Below are positions 51,703 through 61,013 of a stretch of DNA of 64,000 nucleotides, piece after piece. This DNA comes from Actinokineospora pegani (GTDB lineage: Bacteria; Actinomycetota; Actinomycetes; Mycobacteriales; Pseudonocardiaceae): assembly GCF_009745975.1 (NCBI RefSeq), contig NZ_WHOL01000117.1:1-64000 (forward strand), written 5' to 3'. A program made the position numbers and the translations under genes. The notes beneath the pieces were generated by a model. That model did no database searches and had not been told where the DNA came from. It saw nothing but the letters and a program-made list of their open reading frames with translations. The number at the start of each line of letters is the position of its first letter. The stretch's first letter is position 1.

Positions 51703-51760
51703 CCTAGGCCATGTTCGAAAGACGCTGTCCGCGATAGCCGCGCCGGAGCGGCCCCTGGCG
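51703..51760 (+). repeat. Palindromic repeat, copy A (flanks phoD)
   Basis: About 58 bases that match, in opposite orientation, the element at 53470-53528. The shared core is CGCGATAGCCGCGCCG, preceded by CTAGGCC(A/G)TGTT. By eye about 80% identical. Lies between the patatin start and the phoD gene; this copy has lost perfect self-complementarity. Confidence 0.75.
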
Positions 51761-51941
51761 GTGCGGGGCGAAGGCACCGGACCTCACCGATCACGACTCC
51801 CATCGAACGGACTCCCGGAACATGACCTAGACGACGCCGAAGGGCCACCAAGACCTCACCCGGAAGTGGGTCGGAAGTCACCGAGCGCAGGCGACGATGG
51901 CGAACCGGTAACACCCGCTGCTGCCGGAGGTCCCCGCCACC

Positions 51942-53468
51942 ATGTTCCCCACTCGTCGATCCGTGCTGTTCGGTGGCGCCGCCGCCGTCGGTCTGAGCGC
52001 TGTCGGGCTGTCCGCGCTCCAAGCCTCCGCCTCACCCCGGTTGGGTGACCCGTTCACCCTGGGTGTCGCCTCCGGCGAGCCGTCCGCCGACGGTGTCGTG
52101 CTGTGGACGCGCCTCGCGCTCGACCCGCTGGCCCCCGACGGCCACGGCGGGATGCCCAACCGGGTGGTGCCCGTGCAGTGGCAGGTCGCCGCGGACGAGC
52201 GGTTCACCAGGGTCGTGCGCGCGGGCGTCGAGTTCGCCCGGCCCGAGCAGGCGCACAGCGTGCACGTGGAACTGGCCGGGCTGCGGCCGGGCGCGGAGTT
52301 CTTCTACCGCTTCCGCGTCGACGGCCACCTCTCCCCGACCGGCCGCACCCGCACCGCCCCGGCCGCGGGCGCGCTCGGGCAGGCGCTGACCATGTGCTTC
52401 GCGTCCTGCTCGCACTACGGCGAGGGCTACTTCACCGCCTACAAGCACCTCGCCGACGACGAGCCCGACCTGGTGCTGCACCTGGGCGACTACCAGTACG
52501 AGTACGCCGCCAAGGCCGCCGACGCGCGCCCGGTCGCGGGTCCGGAGACGCGCACGCTGGCCGACTACCGGCTGCGCCACGCCCAGTACAAGTCCGACGC
52601 CGACCTGCAACGGGCGCACCTGGCCGCCCCCTGGCTGGTGGTCTTCGACGACCACGAGATCGAGAACAACTGGGCCGACGACGTGCCCGAGGCGCCGGAC
52701 CCGCGGTTCGCCGCGCGCCGGGCCGCCGCGTTCCAGGCCTACTACGAGAACATGCCGCTGCGCCGGACCAGCCGCCCGCGCGAGGGGCGGATGCAGCTCT
52801 TCCGCCGGGCGCGGTGGGGCTCGCTGGCGACCTTCCACATGCTCGACACCCGCCAGTACCGCGACGACCAGGCCTGCGGCGACGGCACGAAGATCGACTG
52901 CGCCGAGCGCCTCGACCCGACCCGCTCGATCACCGGGGCCGGGCAGCAGCGCTGGCTGCTCGAGGGCCTGCGCTCCTCGCGCGCCCGCTGGGACGTGCTG
53001 GGCCAGCAGGTCTTCTTCGCCCAGCGGGACAACACCGTCGGCGAGAAGCAGGGGTTCAGCATGGACGCCTGGGACGGGTACAAGGCCAGCCGCGACACCG
53101 TGGCCGCGGCGCTGGGCGGGGTGCGCAACGGCGTGGTGCTGACCGGCGACGTGCACCGGCACTGGGCGGGCGAGGTCAAGGAGAGCTACGACCGGCCCGA
53201 CTCCGCAGGGGTGGCGACCGAGCTGGTCACCACGTCGATCACCTCGTCCGGGGACGGCGACGAGAGCACCAACGCCGCTGTGCTCGCCGAGAACCCGCAC
53301 CTGAAGTACTACAAGAACCGCCGCGGTTACGTGCGCACCAAGTTCACCGGCTCGGAGCTGCGCGCGGACTTCCGCACGGTGGACTACGTGCGGGCCCCGG
53401 GCGCCCCGGTGCGGACCGACGCCAGCTTCGTCGTCGAGGACAGGGTGCCGCTGCTCAACCGGGTGTGA
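51942..53468 (+). CDS. phoD: PhoD-type alkaline phosphatase/phosphodiesterase, Tat-exported
   Basis: A 508-residue secreted phosphatase. A Tat signal (PTRRSVLFGGAAAVGL, residues 3-18) leads to a PhoD N-terminal domain (about 38-130) and the metallophosphatase domain: SCSHYGEGYFTAY, LHLGDYQYEYA (near 179), FDDHEIENNWADD (near 236) and LTGDVHRHWAGE (near 402). These supply the Fe/Ca ligands of PhoD. It releases phosphate from phosphate esters or teichoic-type polymers outside the cell, usually under phosphate control by PhoP; no clear PHO box was recognised. One base separates the stop from a palindromic repeat. Confidence 0.93.
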   Translation: MFPTRRSVLFGGAAAVGLSAVGLSALQASASPRLGDPFTLGVASGEPSADGVVLWTRLALDPLAPDGHGGMPNRVVPVQWQVAADERFTRVVRAGVEFARPEQAHSVHVELAGLRPGAEFFYRFRVDGHLSPTGRTRTAPAAGALGQALTMCFASCSHYGEGYFTAYKHLADDEPDLVLHLGDYQYEYAAKAADARPVAGPETRTLADYRLRHAQYKSDADLQRAHLAAPWLVVFDDHEIENNWADDVPEAPDPRFAARRAAAFQAYYENMPLRRTSRPREGRMQLFRRARWGSLATFHMLDTRQYRDDQACGDGTKIDCAERLDPTRSITGAGQQRWLLEGLRSSRARWDVLGQQVFFAQRDNTVGEKQGFSMDAWDGYKASRDTVAAALGGVRNGVVLTGDVHRHWAGEVKESYDRPDSAGVATELVTTSITSSGDGDESTNAAVLAENPHLKYYKNRRGYVRTKFTGSELRADFRTVDYVRAPGAPVRTDASFVVEDRVPLLNRV

Positions 53469-53469
53469 G

Positions 53470-53528
53470 CGCCAGGCCGTGTTTCGGCGCGGCTATCGCG
53501 AACAGCGGCTTCCGAAACACGGCCTAGA
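53470..53528 (-). repeat. Palindromic repeat, copy B (flanks phoD)
   Basis: AGGCCGTGTTTCGG (53474-53487) and CCGAAACACGGCCT (53512-53525) are a perfect 14-base inverted repeat with a 24-base loop. In reverse orientation the whole segment matches copy A at 51703-51760. It may double as the phoD terminator. Confidence 0.85.
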
Positions 53529-53618
53529 CCGATCGGGCGCAGATCGGGCGAAAGATTGACGGCGCGGCCTTCCGGGGAGACAGTTTCCCCACCCTGTCCC
53601 CTGCCGGGAGGCCGTGCC

Positions 53619-55466
53619 GTGCGCCGATACCCGCTTGCGGTCATGACAGCCGTCGCGCTCACCGTCGCCGGGGCCGCCGTGCCCAGCGCGTCCGCCGCGC
53701 CACCGCCCGGCCGCCAGGGGGACTTCGCCGCGGCGGCAGCGGAGTCCGGCGTGCCGGAGCCGGTGCTGCTGGCGGTGTCCTACCTGCAATCGCGCTGGGA
53801 CAGCCACGCCGGGCAGCCCAGCACGGCGGCCGGGTACGGCCCGATGCACCTGACCGACGTCGTCACCGCCAACCAGGGCGCCCCGCACCACTCGGACGGC
53901 ACCGAGGACCCCCGGGGCGACTCGGCCCGCCTCCCGCTGGCGCCCGCGCACCACCCCTCCGACACCTCGGCGGCGTCCCTGCGCACGGTCGAGCGCGCCG
54001 CCGAGCTGACCGGCCTCGACCCGGCGGCGCTGCGCTCCGACCCGGCGGCCAACATCCGCGGCGGCGCGGCCCTGCTCGCCGACCACCAGCGGACCGTCGG
54101 CCCGCCGTCGACCGACCCGGCCCGCTGGCACGCCGCCGTCGCCCGCCACAGCGGCGCCACCGACCCGGCCACCGCGACCGCCTTCGCCGACGAGGTCTTC
54201 TCCGTCCTGCGCACCGGCATGACCCGGACCACCGACGACGGCCAGCGCGTGACCCTGCCCGCCACCGACGTCCCCCTGGCCCGGAGCGCCCCGCGCGCGG
54301 GCGTGGAGTGCCCGCGCGGCCTGGGCTGCGAATCGATCCCCGCGCCGTACGAGGAGTTCGACGACACCTACGGCAACCACGACAAGGCCGACCGGCCGCA
54401 GAGCCAGAAGGTCGAGTACATCGTCATCCACGACACCGAGGCGACCTGGGACACCACCCTCGACCTGGTGCGGGACCCGACGTACGTGAGCTGGCACTAC
54501 TCGCTGCGCAGCTCCGACGGCCACATCGCCCAGCACCTGCCGACCAAGGACGTCGGCTGGCACGCGGGCAACTGGTACGTCAACGCCAAGTCGATCGGCC
54601 TGGAGCACGAGGGCTTCGCCGCGCAGGGCACCTGGTTCACCGAGGCGATGTACCGCAGCTCGGCCAAGCTGGTCCGCTACCTGGCCGCCAAGCACAAGAT
54701 CCCGCTGGACCGCCAGCACGTCATCGGCCACGACAACGTCCCCGGCACCACCCCGGCCACGGTCGCGGGCATGCACTGGGACCCGGGCCCCTTCTACGAC
54801 TGGGCGCACTACTTCGACCTGCTCGGCGCACCGCTCAAGGCCCAGGGCCACGGCCGCGACGTGGTCATGGTCCGCCCGGACTTCCCCACCAACCGGCCCG
54901 CCTTCACCGGCTGCCTGCCGGACGGGTCGTGCCCGTCGCTGCCGTCCAGCTCGGTGGTCCTGCGGTCGGCCCCCTCGGACACCGCTCCCCTGCTGGCCGA
55001 CCTCGGCCTGCGGCCGGACGGCTCCCCGTCGACCATGGGCGTCTCGGACATCGGCAGCCGCGTGGACACCGGACAGCGCTATGCGGTCGCCGAGCGCAAG
55101 GGCGCGTGGACGGCGGTCTGGTACCTGGGGCAGAAGGGCTGGCTCAAGTCCAGGGACGTGGTGCCCGCCAAGGCCGCGAGGGTGACGGCCAAGGGGGGCA
55201 CGCCGGTGCCGGTCTACGGCCGCGCGTACCCGGAGGCGGCGGCGTACCCACCCGGGATCACGCCGCAGTCCGTGGTTCCGTTGCAGTACGCGCTGCCGCC
55301 GGGGCAGTCCTACACCGTGGGCTGGGCGGGCCAGTCCGAGTACTACTGGGCGACCACGTTCGACCCGTCGACGCACGAGGTCGTGCGCGGTGAGCCGTAC
55401 CTGCAGATCCAGTACGGCCACCGGGTGGCGTTCGTGCGCGCGGCCGACGTCCGGCTGACGCGCTGA
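53619..55466 (+). CDS. Secreted N-acetylmuramoyl-L-alanine amidase
   Basis: A 615-residue exported cell-wall hydrolase. After a Sec signal peptide (about 1-28, ending PSASA) comes a helical region (about 35-200) reminiscent of lytic-transglycosylase-type folds. The Amidase_2/PGRP domain (about 262-385) has zinc ligands in YIVIHDTEATW and HVIGHDNVPGTTPAT. C-terminal SH3-like segments (about 445-610) may bind the wall. GTG 53619 has GGGAGG seven bases upstream. It should cleave between muramic acid and the stem peptide. It stands alone; no phage genes surround it. Confidence 0.92.
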   Translation: MRRYPLAVMTAVALTVAGAAVPSASAAPPPGRQGDFAAAAAESGVPEPVLLAVSYLQSRWDSHAGQPSTAAGYGPMHLTDVVTANQGAPHHSDGTEDPRGDSARLPLAPAHHPSDTSAASLRTVERAAELTGLDPAALRSDPAANIRGGAALLADHQRTVGPPSTDPARWHAAVARHSGATDPATATAFADEVFSVLRTGMTRTTDDGQRVTLPATDVPLARSAPRAGVECPRGLGCESIPAPYEEFDDTYGNHDKADRPQSQKVEYIVIHDTEATWDTTLDLVRDPTYVSWHYSLRSSDGHIAQHLPTKDVGWHAGNWYVNAKSIGLEHEGFAAQGTWFTEAMYRSSAKLVRYLAAKHKIPLDRQHVIGHDNVPGTTPATVAGMHWDPGPFYDWAHYFDLLGAPLKAQGHGRDVVMVRPDFPTNRPAFTGCLPDGSCPSLPSSSVVLRSAPSDTAPLLADLGLRPDGSPSTMGVSDIGSRVDTGQRYAVAERKGAWTAVWYLGQKGWLKSRDVVPAKAARVTAKGGTPVPVYGRAYPEAAAYPPGITPQSVVPLQYALPPGQSYTVGWAGQSEYYWATTFDPSTHEVVRGEPYLQIQYGHRVAFVRAADVRLTR

Positions 55467-55468
55467 GG

Positions 55469-55540
55469 TACCCCTGCCAGGAGTCGAACCTGGGTCTCCG
55501 GTTCCGTAGACCGGTGTCGTGTCCGCTGGACCACAAGGGC
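55469..55540 (-). tRNA. tRNA-Arg (anticodon ACG)
   Basis: A 72-base cloverleaf. Acceptor GCCCTTG pairs with CAGGGGT (G1-U72 and one more wobble). The anticodon stem CCGGT/ACCGG has loop CTACGGA, anticodon ACG. The T-arm CCAGG-TTCGACT-CCTGG is canonical. The D-stem has only three good pairs with a C-C mismatch. Discriminator A; CCA not encoded. The wobble-rich acceptor and weak D-stem mean it could be a less active or specialised copy. It begins three bases after the amidase stop, on the other strand. Confidence 0.78.
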
Positions 55541-55615
55541 TGGTGACCGTTCCACATGGACGTACGGTCGCCGCCACGGAGAACTATGCCCCCGGAGTCG
55601 TGGACCCGCAACGGG

Positions 55616-56656
55616 TTAAACGCTGATGACGTCCACCGGCAGCCCGGGGTTCGACGACAGGTCCAGCGCCGAGGGGGCGACGCCCGCCTTGACCAGGTGG
55701 GCGCCGAGGGCGGCGATCATGGCGCCGTTGTCCGTGCACAGCCGGGGCTTGGGCACGCGCAGGGTGATCCCCGCGGCGGCGCAGCGCTCGCGGGCCAGCT
55801 CCTTGATCCGGGAGTTGGCCGCCACCCCGCCGGAGATGATCATGGTGTCGACGCCCTCGGCCTCGGCCGCCCTGACGGCCTTCGCGGTCAGGACGTCGGC
55901 GACCGCCTCCTGGAACGAGGCCGCGACGTCGTCGACGGGGATCGGGCGGCCCGCGCGCTCCTCGTTCTCCACCCACCGCGCGACGGCGGTCTTGAGACCG
56001 GAGAAGGAGAAGTCGTAGGCGGCGTCGCGCGGGCCCGTGAGCCCGCGCGGGAAGTGGATCGACGGGCTGCCGCGGCGGGCGGCCGCGTCGATCGGCGGGC
56101 CGCCGGGGTAGGGCAGGTCGAGGATGCGGGCGACCTTGTCGTAGGCCTCGCCCGCGGCGTCGTCGATGGTGGAGCCGAGTTCGGTGATGGACGTGGCCAG
56201 GTCGTCCACCCGCAGTAGCTGCGTGTGGCCGCCGGAGACGAGCAGGGCCAGGCACGGCGAGGGCAGCGGGCCGTGCTCCAGGGTGTCGGCGGCGACGTGC
56301 CCGGCGAGGTGGTTGGCGCCGTAGAGCGGCACGTCGAGGGCCAGCGCGTAGGCCTTGGCCGCGGAGACGCCGACGAGCAGCGCGCCTGCCAGGCCCGGCC
56401 CGCTGGTGACCGCGATGGCGTCCACATCGGACAGCCTCAGCCCGGCGGTGTCGAAGGCGCGGCGCATCGCGGGCACCAGCGACTCCAGGTGCGCCCGGCT
56501 GGCCACCTCGGGCACCACGCCGCCGAAGCGGGCGTGCTGCTCGACGCTGGAGGCGACCTCGTCGGCGAGCAGCGTGATCCCCCCCGCCGCGTCGAGCCGG
56601 GACAGGCCGACGCCGGTCTCGTCGCAGGAGCTCTCGATGCCGAGGATGATCGTCAC
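55616..56656 (-). CDS. tsaD: tRNA N6-threonylcarbamoyladenosine transferase TsaD
   Basis: A 346-residue ASKHA-fold enzyme that transfers threonylcarbamoyl to A37 of ANN-decoding tRNAs with TsaB and TsaE. The metal ligands H116 and H120 are in [11 protein letters not shown] and the aspartate in [22 protein letters not shown] opens the protein and [10 protein letters not shown] and [11 protein letters not shown] bind nucleotide. The GTG start overlaps the rimI stop by four bases, so rimI-tsaD is a coupled unit. Confidence 0.97.
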   Translation of the reverse strand: MTIILGIESSCDETGVGLSRLDAAGGITLLADEVASSVEQHARFGGVVPEVASRAHLESLVPAMRRAFDTAGLRLSDVDAIAVTSGPGLAGALLVGVSAAKAYALALDVPLYGANHLAGHVAADTLEHGPLPSPCLALLVSGGHTQLLRVDDLATSITELGSTIDDAAGEAYDKVARILDLPYPGGPPIDAAARRGSPSIHFPRGLTGPRDAAYDFSFSGLKTAVARWVENEERAGRPIPVDDVAASFQEAVADVLTAKAVRAAEAEGVDTMIISGGVAANSRIKELARERCAAAGITLRVPKPRLCTDNGAMIAALGAHLVKAGVAPSALDLSSNPGLPVDVISV

Positions 56657-57147
56657 GGGGTGGGCTCCTGGGTCAGCGGGCGCGCCTGCCTGGCCATGGT
56701 GAAGGCGTCGGCCCCGGAGGGCTGGTAGTAGCGCTTGCGCAGGCCGATGGTGGTGAACCCGTGCGCGCGGTAGAGCTCGATCGCGCCCTCGTTGTCCGTG
56801 CGGACCTCGAGGAAGACCTCAGCGGCCGCCGCGTCGGCACGGGCGAGCAGCGCGCGCAGCAGGGCCCGGCCGATACCGCGACGGTGCTGGGCCGGGTCAA
56901 CGGCGATGGTGTGCACACTCCCCTCCATGTCACCGGGCCGCCCCGCCAACGACAACCCGGCGTACCCGACCAGCTCCTCGCCCAGGAACGCACCCAGGTA
57001 GTAGTGCCCCCAGTCCAACTCGGCGGCGAAGGCCTGCTCACTCCACGGGTCGTCGCCCGCGAAGATCACCGCCTCCAACTCCGCACAGCGCCGCAGGTCA
57101 CGACGCCGCAGCGGAGCCAGCCGGACATCGGTGTCAGCCGCGGTCAC
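56653..57147 (-). CDS. rimI: Ribosomal protein S18 alanine N-acetyltransferase RimI
   Basis: A 164-residue GNAT enzyme. [12 protein letters not shown] is the RimI signature; [20 protein letters not shown] is the CoA loop; [20 protein letters not shown] and [15 protein letters not shown] end the fold. The GTG at 57147 follows a G-rich stretch and is preferred to one 15 codons upstream. Location between tsaB and tsaD is conserved in actinobacteria. Confidence 0.94.
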   Translation of the reverse strand: MTAADTDVRLAPLRRRDLRRCAELEAVIFAGDDPWSEQAFAAELDWGHYYLGAFLGEELVGYAGLSLAGRPGDMEGSVHTIAVDPAQHRRGIGRALLRALLARADAAAAEVFLEVRTDNEGAIELYRAHGFTTIGLRKRYYQPSGADAFTMARQARPLTQEPTP

Positions 57148-57240
57148 GCCACCCCACCCCCTCTCGCACGCACAGCGAAGCCAACTCGCCAAACCCCCGC
57201 GGCCCAGTGGGACAAGCCCCCAGCGACACCCCGCAGCAGC

Positions 57241-57906
57241 TCATGCCGGAGTCACCCGCTTCCGCGCACCCGGCTCCACCGCATCCGGCCGACGCAGGTA
57301 CAACGGCGTCAACTCCCCCGCCACACCCCCCGCCCGCAGCGCGGAGGCCGCCGCGGCGACCAGCCCGACCGGCGTCGGGGCCCAGGCGCCAACCCGGACC
57401 AGCCCGAAGTCGCCCAGCTCACCCCCCGCGACCCTGGTCACACCCAGCTCCGCGACCCGCTCCGCCAGCGCGGCCGGAGCGAGGACCTCCGGCCCGGCGA
57501 CCCTGGCCCCGTCGGCGGCGTACGCGGCCCAGTAGACCTCACGGCGGCGCGCGTCGGTCACCACCAGCAGCGGCTCGCCCACGGCCTGGGCGGCGATCCC
57601 GTCCAGCGAGCACACCGGGTGCACCGGCCGATCCAGGGCGTGCCCGAGCGCGGCGGCGGTGACGATCCCCGCCCGCAGCCCGGTGAACGGGCCGGGACCG
57701 ACCCCGCAGACCAGGGCGTCCACGTCCGCAAGCGTTTTCCCCGCGGCGGCGAGCGCGTCGCGCACGTGCGGGCTCAGCAGCTCGCCATGGGCTTTGGCGT
57801 CGACGGTCACCCGTTCGGCCAGCAACACGGGCGCGCCGTCTTCCGGCAGTTCGACGACCCCGGCGGTGACCGAGGGGGTTGCGGTGTCGACAGCGAGGAC
57901 AAGCAC
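57241..57906 (-). CDS. tsaB: tRNA t6A biosynthesis protein TsaB
   Basis: A 221-residue partner of TsaD. VLVLAVDTATPSVTAGV starts the ASKHA fold; HGELLSPHVRDAL and VCGVGPGPFTGLRAGIVTA are conserved dimer-interface and nucleotide-loop parts. It lacks its own catalytic metal site, as usual. GTG 57906 matches the usual family start; TTG 57915 is three codons upstream. The gene is 93 bases before rimI and is separated from tsaE by the inserted matB pair. Confidence 0.94.
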   Translation of the reverse strand: MLVLAVDTATPSVTAGVVELPEDGAPVLLAERVTVDAKAHGELLSPHVRDALAAAGKTLADVDALVCGVGPGPFTGLRAGIVTAAALGHALDRPVHPVCSLDGIAAQAVGEPLLVVTDARRREVYWAAYAADGARVAGPEVLAPAALAERVAELGVTRVAGGELGDFGLVRVGAWAPTPVGLVAAAASALRAGGVAGELTPLYLRRPDAVEPGARKRVTPA

Positions 57907-58011
57907 GGTTGTCAAGAGTACGAGCAGGCGTCGCTTAGCTGGCTCCGGGCCCGCCCGTCACCGTGACCGTGGCAACTGCCCGGGACGGCGCGCGGCACTA
58001 CAGTCCCGTTC

Positions 58012-59430
58012 GTGCTGCTGCCCACGCTGGCCGAGCCGACCGCGCGCGAGGCGGTCCGGTTCGGCGCCGAGGTCCTGACCTTCCGCGAGCTGGCCGACGC
58101 CGCCCGAGCCGTGGCCGGGCGCCTCGGCGGGGCGCGGCGGGTGGCGGTGTGGGCGACGCCGTCGCTGCGCACCTGCCTGGGCGTGGTGGGGGCGCTGGTC
58201 GGCGGCGCGGCCGTGGTGCCGGTGAACCCGAAGATCGGCGAGCGGGAGCTGGCGCACATCCTCGCCGACTCCGCCCCCGAGCTGGTCCTGGCCGCCCCCG
58301 GCGACGTGCTGCCCGCCCCGCTGGCGGCCCTGGGGCGGGTCGACGTCGACCCGGCCCAGCGGGTGGCGGGCGCGCTGCCCGCGGAGCCGGACGCCGAGGA
58401 GCCCGCGTTCATCGTCTACACCTCCGGCACGACCGGGCCGCCCAAGGGCGTGCTGATGCCGCGCCGGGCCATCGCGGCGAACCTCGACGCGCTGGCCGCC
58501 GCCTGGGCGTGGACCGCCGACGACGTGCTGGTGCACGCACTGCCGCTGTTCCACGTGCACGGGCTCATCGCAGGCGTCCTCGGGCCGCTGCGCCACGGCG
58601 GGGGCGTGCGCCACCTGGGCAGGTTCGACTCGGCCGCGGTAGCGGCCGAGCTGGCGGGCCCGGCGACGATGCTGTTCGGCGTCCCCACGATGTACCACCG
58701 GCTGGCCGCCGACTGCGAGGCCGACCCGGCGCTGGGCGAGCAGGTGGGCCGGGCCCGGCTGCTGGTCTCCGGGTCCGCGGCGCTGCCCGCCGCCGACCAC
58801 GCGCGGATCACCAAGGCGACGGGGCAGCAGGTGGTGGAGCGCTACGGCCTCACCGAGACCCTGATGAACACCTCCACCCTGCTCGGCGACCGCAGGCCGG
58901 GCACGGTCGGGGCGCCGCTGGACGGGGTCGAGGTCCGGGTCGTCGACGAGGCGGGCGAGCCGCTCGCCGACCCCGACGCCATCGGCGAGATCGAGGTGCG
59001 CGGCCCGAACCTGTTCCTCGGCTACCTCAACCGCCCCGACGCCACGGCGGCGGCCATGCGCGACGGCTGGTTCCGCACCGGCGACATGGCCGTGCGCGAG
59101 CCGGACGGCTACCTGCGCGTCGTCGGCCGCAAGGCCACCGACCTGATCAAGAGCGGCGGCTACAAGATCGGCGCGGGCGAGATCGAGAACGCCCTGCTCG
59201 AGCACCCCGGCGTCGCCGAGGTCGCGGTCACCGGCGAGCCCGACGACGACCTGGGCGAGCGGGTCGTGGCCTGGGTGGTGGCCGCGGGGGCGCGGCCGCC
59301 CGCCGAGGAACTGGCCGACCACGTCGCCCGGCTGCTCTCCCCGCACAAGCGGCCACGCGTCGTGCGGTACCTGGACTCCTTGCCGCGCAACGACATGGGC
59401 AAGGTCACCAAGCGAGCCCTCAGTGCCTGA
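58012..59430 (+). CDS. matB: Malonyl-CoA synthetase (MatB-like acyl-CoA ligase)
   Basis: A 472-residue AMP-forming ligase that activates malonate, and often methylmalonate, to the CoA ester. The signature YTSGTTGPPKGV (near 141), PLFHVHGLIAGVLGPLRHGG, RYGLTETLMNTS and LIKSGGYKIGAGEIENALLE strongly follow Streptomyces MatB. The catalytic C-terminal lysine is in NDMGKVTKRAL. It could feed extender units for polyketide or fatty-acid synthesis. Its stop overlaps the next gene by eight bases. It sits on the strand opposite to the tsa genes. Confidence 0.92.
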   Translation: MLLPTLAEPTAREAVRFGAEVLTFRELADAARAVAGRLGGARRVAVWATPSLRTCLGVVGALVGGAAVVPVNPKIGERELAHILADSAPELVLAAPGDVLPAPLAALGRVDVDPAQRVAGALPAEPDAEEPAFIVYTSGTTGPPKGVLMPRRAIAANLDALAAAWAWTADDVLVHALPLFHVHGLIAGVLGPLRHGGGVRHLGRFDSAAVAAELAGPATMLFGVPTMYHRLAADCEADPALGEQVGRARLLVSGSAALPAADHARITKATGQQVVERYGLTETLMNTSTLLGDRRPGTVGAPLDGVEVRVVDEAGEPLADPDAIGEIEVRGPNLFLGYLNRPDATAAAMRDGWFRTGDMAVREPDGYLRVVGRKATDLIKSGGYKIGAGEIENALLEHPGVAEVAVTGEPDDDLGERVVAWVVAAGARPPAEELADHVARLLSPHKRPRVVRYLDSLPRNDMGKVTKRALSA

Positions 59431-60754
59431 CGACGGCGCCCGCGCGGCGCTGGCGGCGGTGGCGGCGACGTTCACCGAGTTCACCGACGACCGCGAGAGC
59501 CGCTACGGGCCCGACGGCCCGCTGGAGTGGTCCGGCTACGCCGAGGCGCGCTCGCGGGCCGCCGAGCGCTCCGGCGAGCGCGAGTCGGTGGTGTGCGGGC
59601 GCGGCCGGGTCGGCGCGGTCGAGGCCGTGCTCATCGCCTTCGACTTCCGCTTCCTGGGCGGCTCGGTCGGCACGGCCACCGGCGACCGGATCGAGCGCGC
59701 GTTCACCGAGGCGCGCGAGACCGGGACACCGCTGGTGTCGCTGATCGCGACCGGCGGCAGCCGGATGCAGGAGGGCATGCTGTCGCTGCGCCAACTGCAA
59801 CGCATCTCCCGGCACGCCGTGGCGCTGCGCGAGGCGGGCGTGCCGCAGGTGTCGGTCCTGCGCGACCCGACCACCGGCGGGCTGTGGGCGTCCCTGGGCG
59901 CGGGCGCCGACGTCGTGATCGCCCTCGAGAACGCCCAGATCGGCTTCGCGGGTCGCCGCGTCCGCCCACCCGCCGTCGCCGACGACCCCGCCTACACCGC
60001 CGCGGGCCAGCACGCCGCGGGCCACGTCGACGAGGTCTGCACCTGGGAGAACCTGCCCGACACCCTCGCCGACTGGCTCCTGCTGCTCACCTCGGCCACC
60101 CCGGACCCCGCCGAGGTCCCCCGAGCCCTCGGCTCCCCCGACCTGCCCGCCGACGGCTGGTCGGCCGTGGCCGGGGCCAGGTCCAAGGACCGCCCGCGAG
60201 CGGCGGCGTACCTGGCCGACCACTTCGACACCCACCGCCTCATCCGGGGCGACCGCGCGGGCGGGGTGGACGAGGGCATGCTCTGCGGCATCGGCCTGCG
60301 CGGCCGCCACGCCGTGGCCTTCGCCGCCCAGAACGGCACCGCCACCACCCCGGCGGGCTTCCGCACGGCCGCCCGCCTGGTGCGGTTGGCTGACCGCCTC
60401 CGCCTGCCGGTCCTGACCCTGGTCGACACCCCCGGCGCCCTCAACGACGCCGCCGCTGAACGGATGGGGGTCGGCCCGTCCATCGCGGAGCTGTTCGGCG
60501 TGGTGGCCGGTGCGCGGGTTCCGATCACCACCTTGGTGATCGGGGAGGGTGGCTCCGGCGGGGCGTTGGCTTTGTCCTCTGTGGAGCGGACTTGGATCGC
60601 GCCGAACGCCTACTTCTCGGTCATCGCGCCGGAGATGAGCACTGCGATCTTGAAGCGGCCGCCGGAGGAGGTGGCCGCTACGGCGGACCAGCTCAGGCTG
60701 CGGCCACAGGACTTGGTGGAACTGGGCATCGTTCGGGGGATCGCTGCGACCTGA
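59423..60754 (+). CDS. Acyl-CoA carboxyltransferase-like protein (fused AccD/AccA type)
   Basis: A 443-residue crotonase-fold protein with two halves. The first resembles AccD (FRFLGGSVGTATGDRIERAF, then TGGSRMQEGMLSLRQLQR and DPTTGGLWASLGAGADVV) without the zinc finger. The second resembles AccA (LPVLTLVDTPGALNDAAAER, then IGEGGSGGALALSSVERTW). No biotin carrier is present. GTG start overlaps matB by eight bases, so it is coupled. Joint action with MatB on malonyl-CoA (carboxylation or decarboxylation) is a reasonable inference. Confidence 0.88.
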   Translation: MPDDGARAALAAVAATFTEFTDDRESRYGPDGPLEWSGYAEARSRAAERSGERESVVCGRGRVGAVEAVLIAFDFRFLGGSVGTATGDRIERAFTEARETGTPLVSLIATGGSRMQEGMLSLRQLQRISRHAVALREAGVPQVSVLRDPTTGGLWASLGAGADVVIALENAQIGFAGRRVRPPAVADDPAYTAAGQHAAGHVDEVCTWENLPDTLADWLLLLTSATPDPAEVPRALGSPDLPADGWSAVAGARSKDRPRAAAYLADHFDTHRLIRGDRAGGVDEGMLCGIGLRGRHAVAFAAQNGTATTPAGFRTAARLVRLADRLRLPVLTLVDTPGALNDAAAERMGVGPSIAELFGVVAGARVPITTLVIGEGGSGGALALSSVERTWIAPNAYFSVIAPEMSTAILKRPPEEVAATADQLRLRPQDLVELGIVRGIAAT

Positions 60755-60861
60755 GCTGTTTTTTTGGGGGGTGCTGGATCGGGTGGGGTGTTGGGGCCCG
60801 AGGTCTTCTCTTGCTCTTGAAGCAGCGTGCCCACACACAACCGCCGCCCGGCAACGCTCAC

Positions 60862-61013
60862 TGCTCGTTGGGGTGGATCGGCTTGTCTGGGGGAGGCGAT
60901 CATGTGCTTAGCCGGCTGCGTGGGAGGGGCATCTTTTCAGCCCCTCCTTTTCCCCTCCCACAGCACATGATCGTCGTAGGGGCCCCGGGCAAGCCGATCC
61001 ACCCCAACGAGCA
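60862..61013. repeat. Nested long inverted repeat between converging genes
   Basis: Three concentric perfect helices: 24 bases (60862-60885 with 60990-61013), 11 bases (60898-60908 with 60962-60972) and 10 bases (60920-60929 with 60952-60961). The outer arm begins TGCTCGTTGGGGTGGATC. The centre contains an alternative terminator hairpin that excludes the third helix. No open frame lies in it. It could be a non-autonomous mobile element, a structured RNA or an elaborate terminator. Confidence 0.88.
60923..60951 (+). terminator. Intrinsic terminator of the matB operon
   Basis: GGAGGGGC (60923-60930) pairs with GCCCCTCC (60940-60947) around a 9-base loop and is followed by TTTT. It competes with the inner helix of the larger inverted repeat. 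Confidence 0.75.

Noticed and set aside
50331-55540. Prophage or integrated island ending at the tRNA gene
   Set aside because: An amidase and a tRNA are suggestive, but there is no integrase, phage structural gene or duplicated tRNA 3' end that I can see.
58012-60754. Edge of a polyketide gene cluster because of matB
   Set aside because: No ketosynthase, acyltransferase or carrier-protein genes nearby; neighbours are core tRNA-modification genes.
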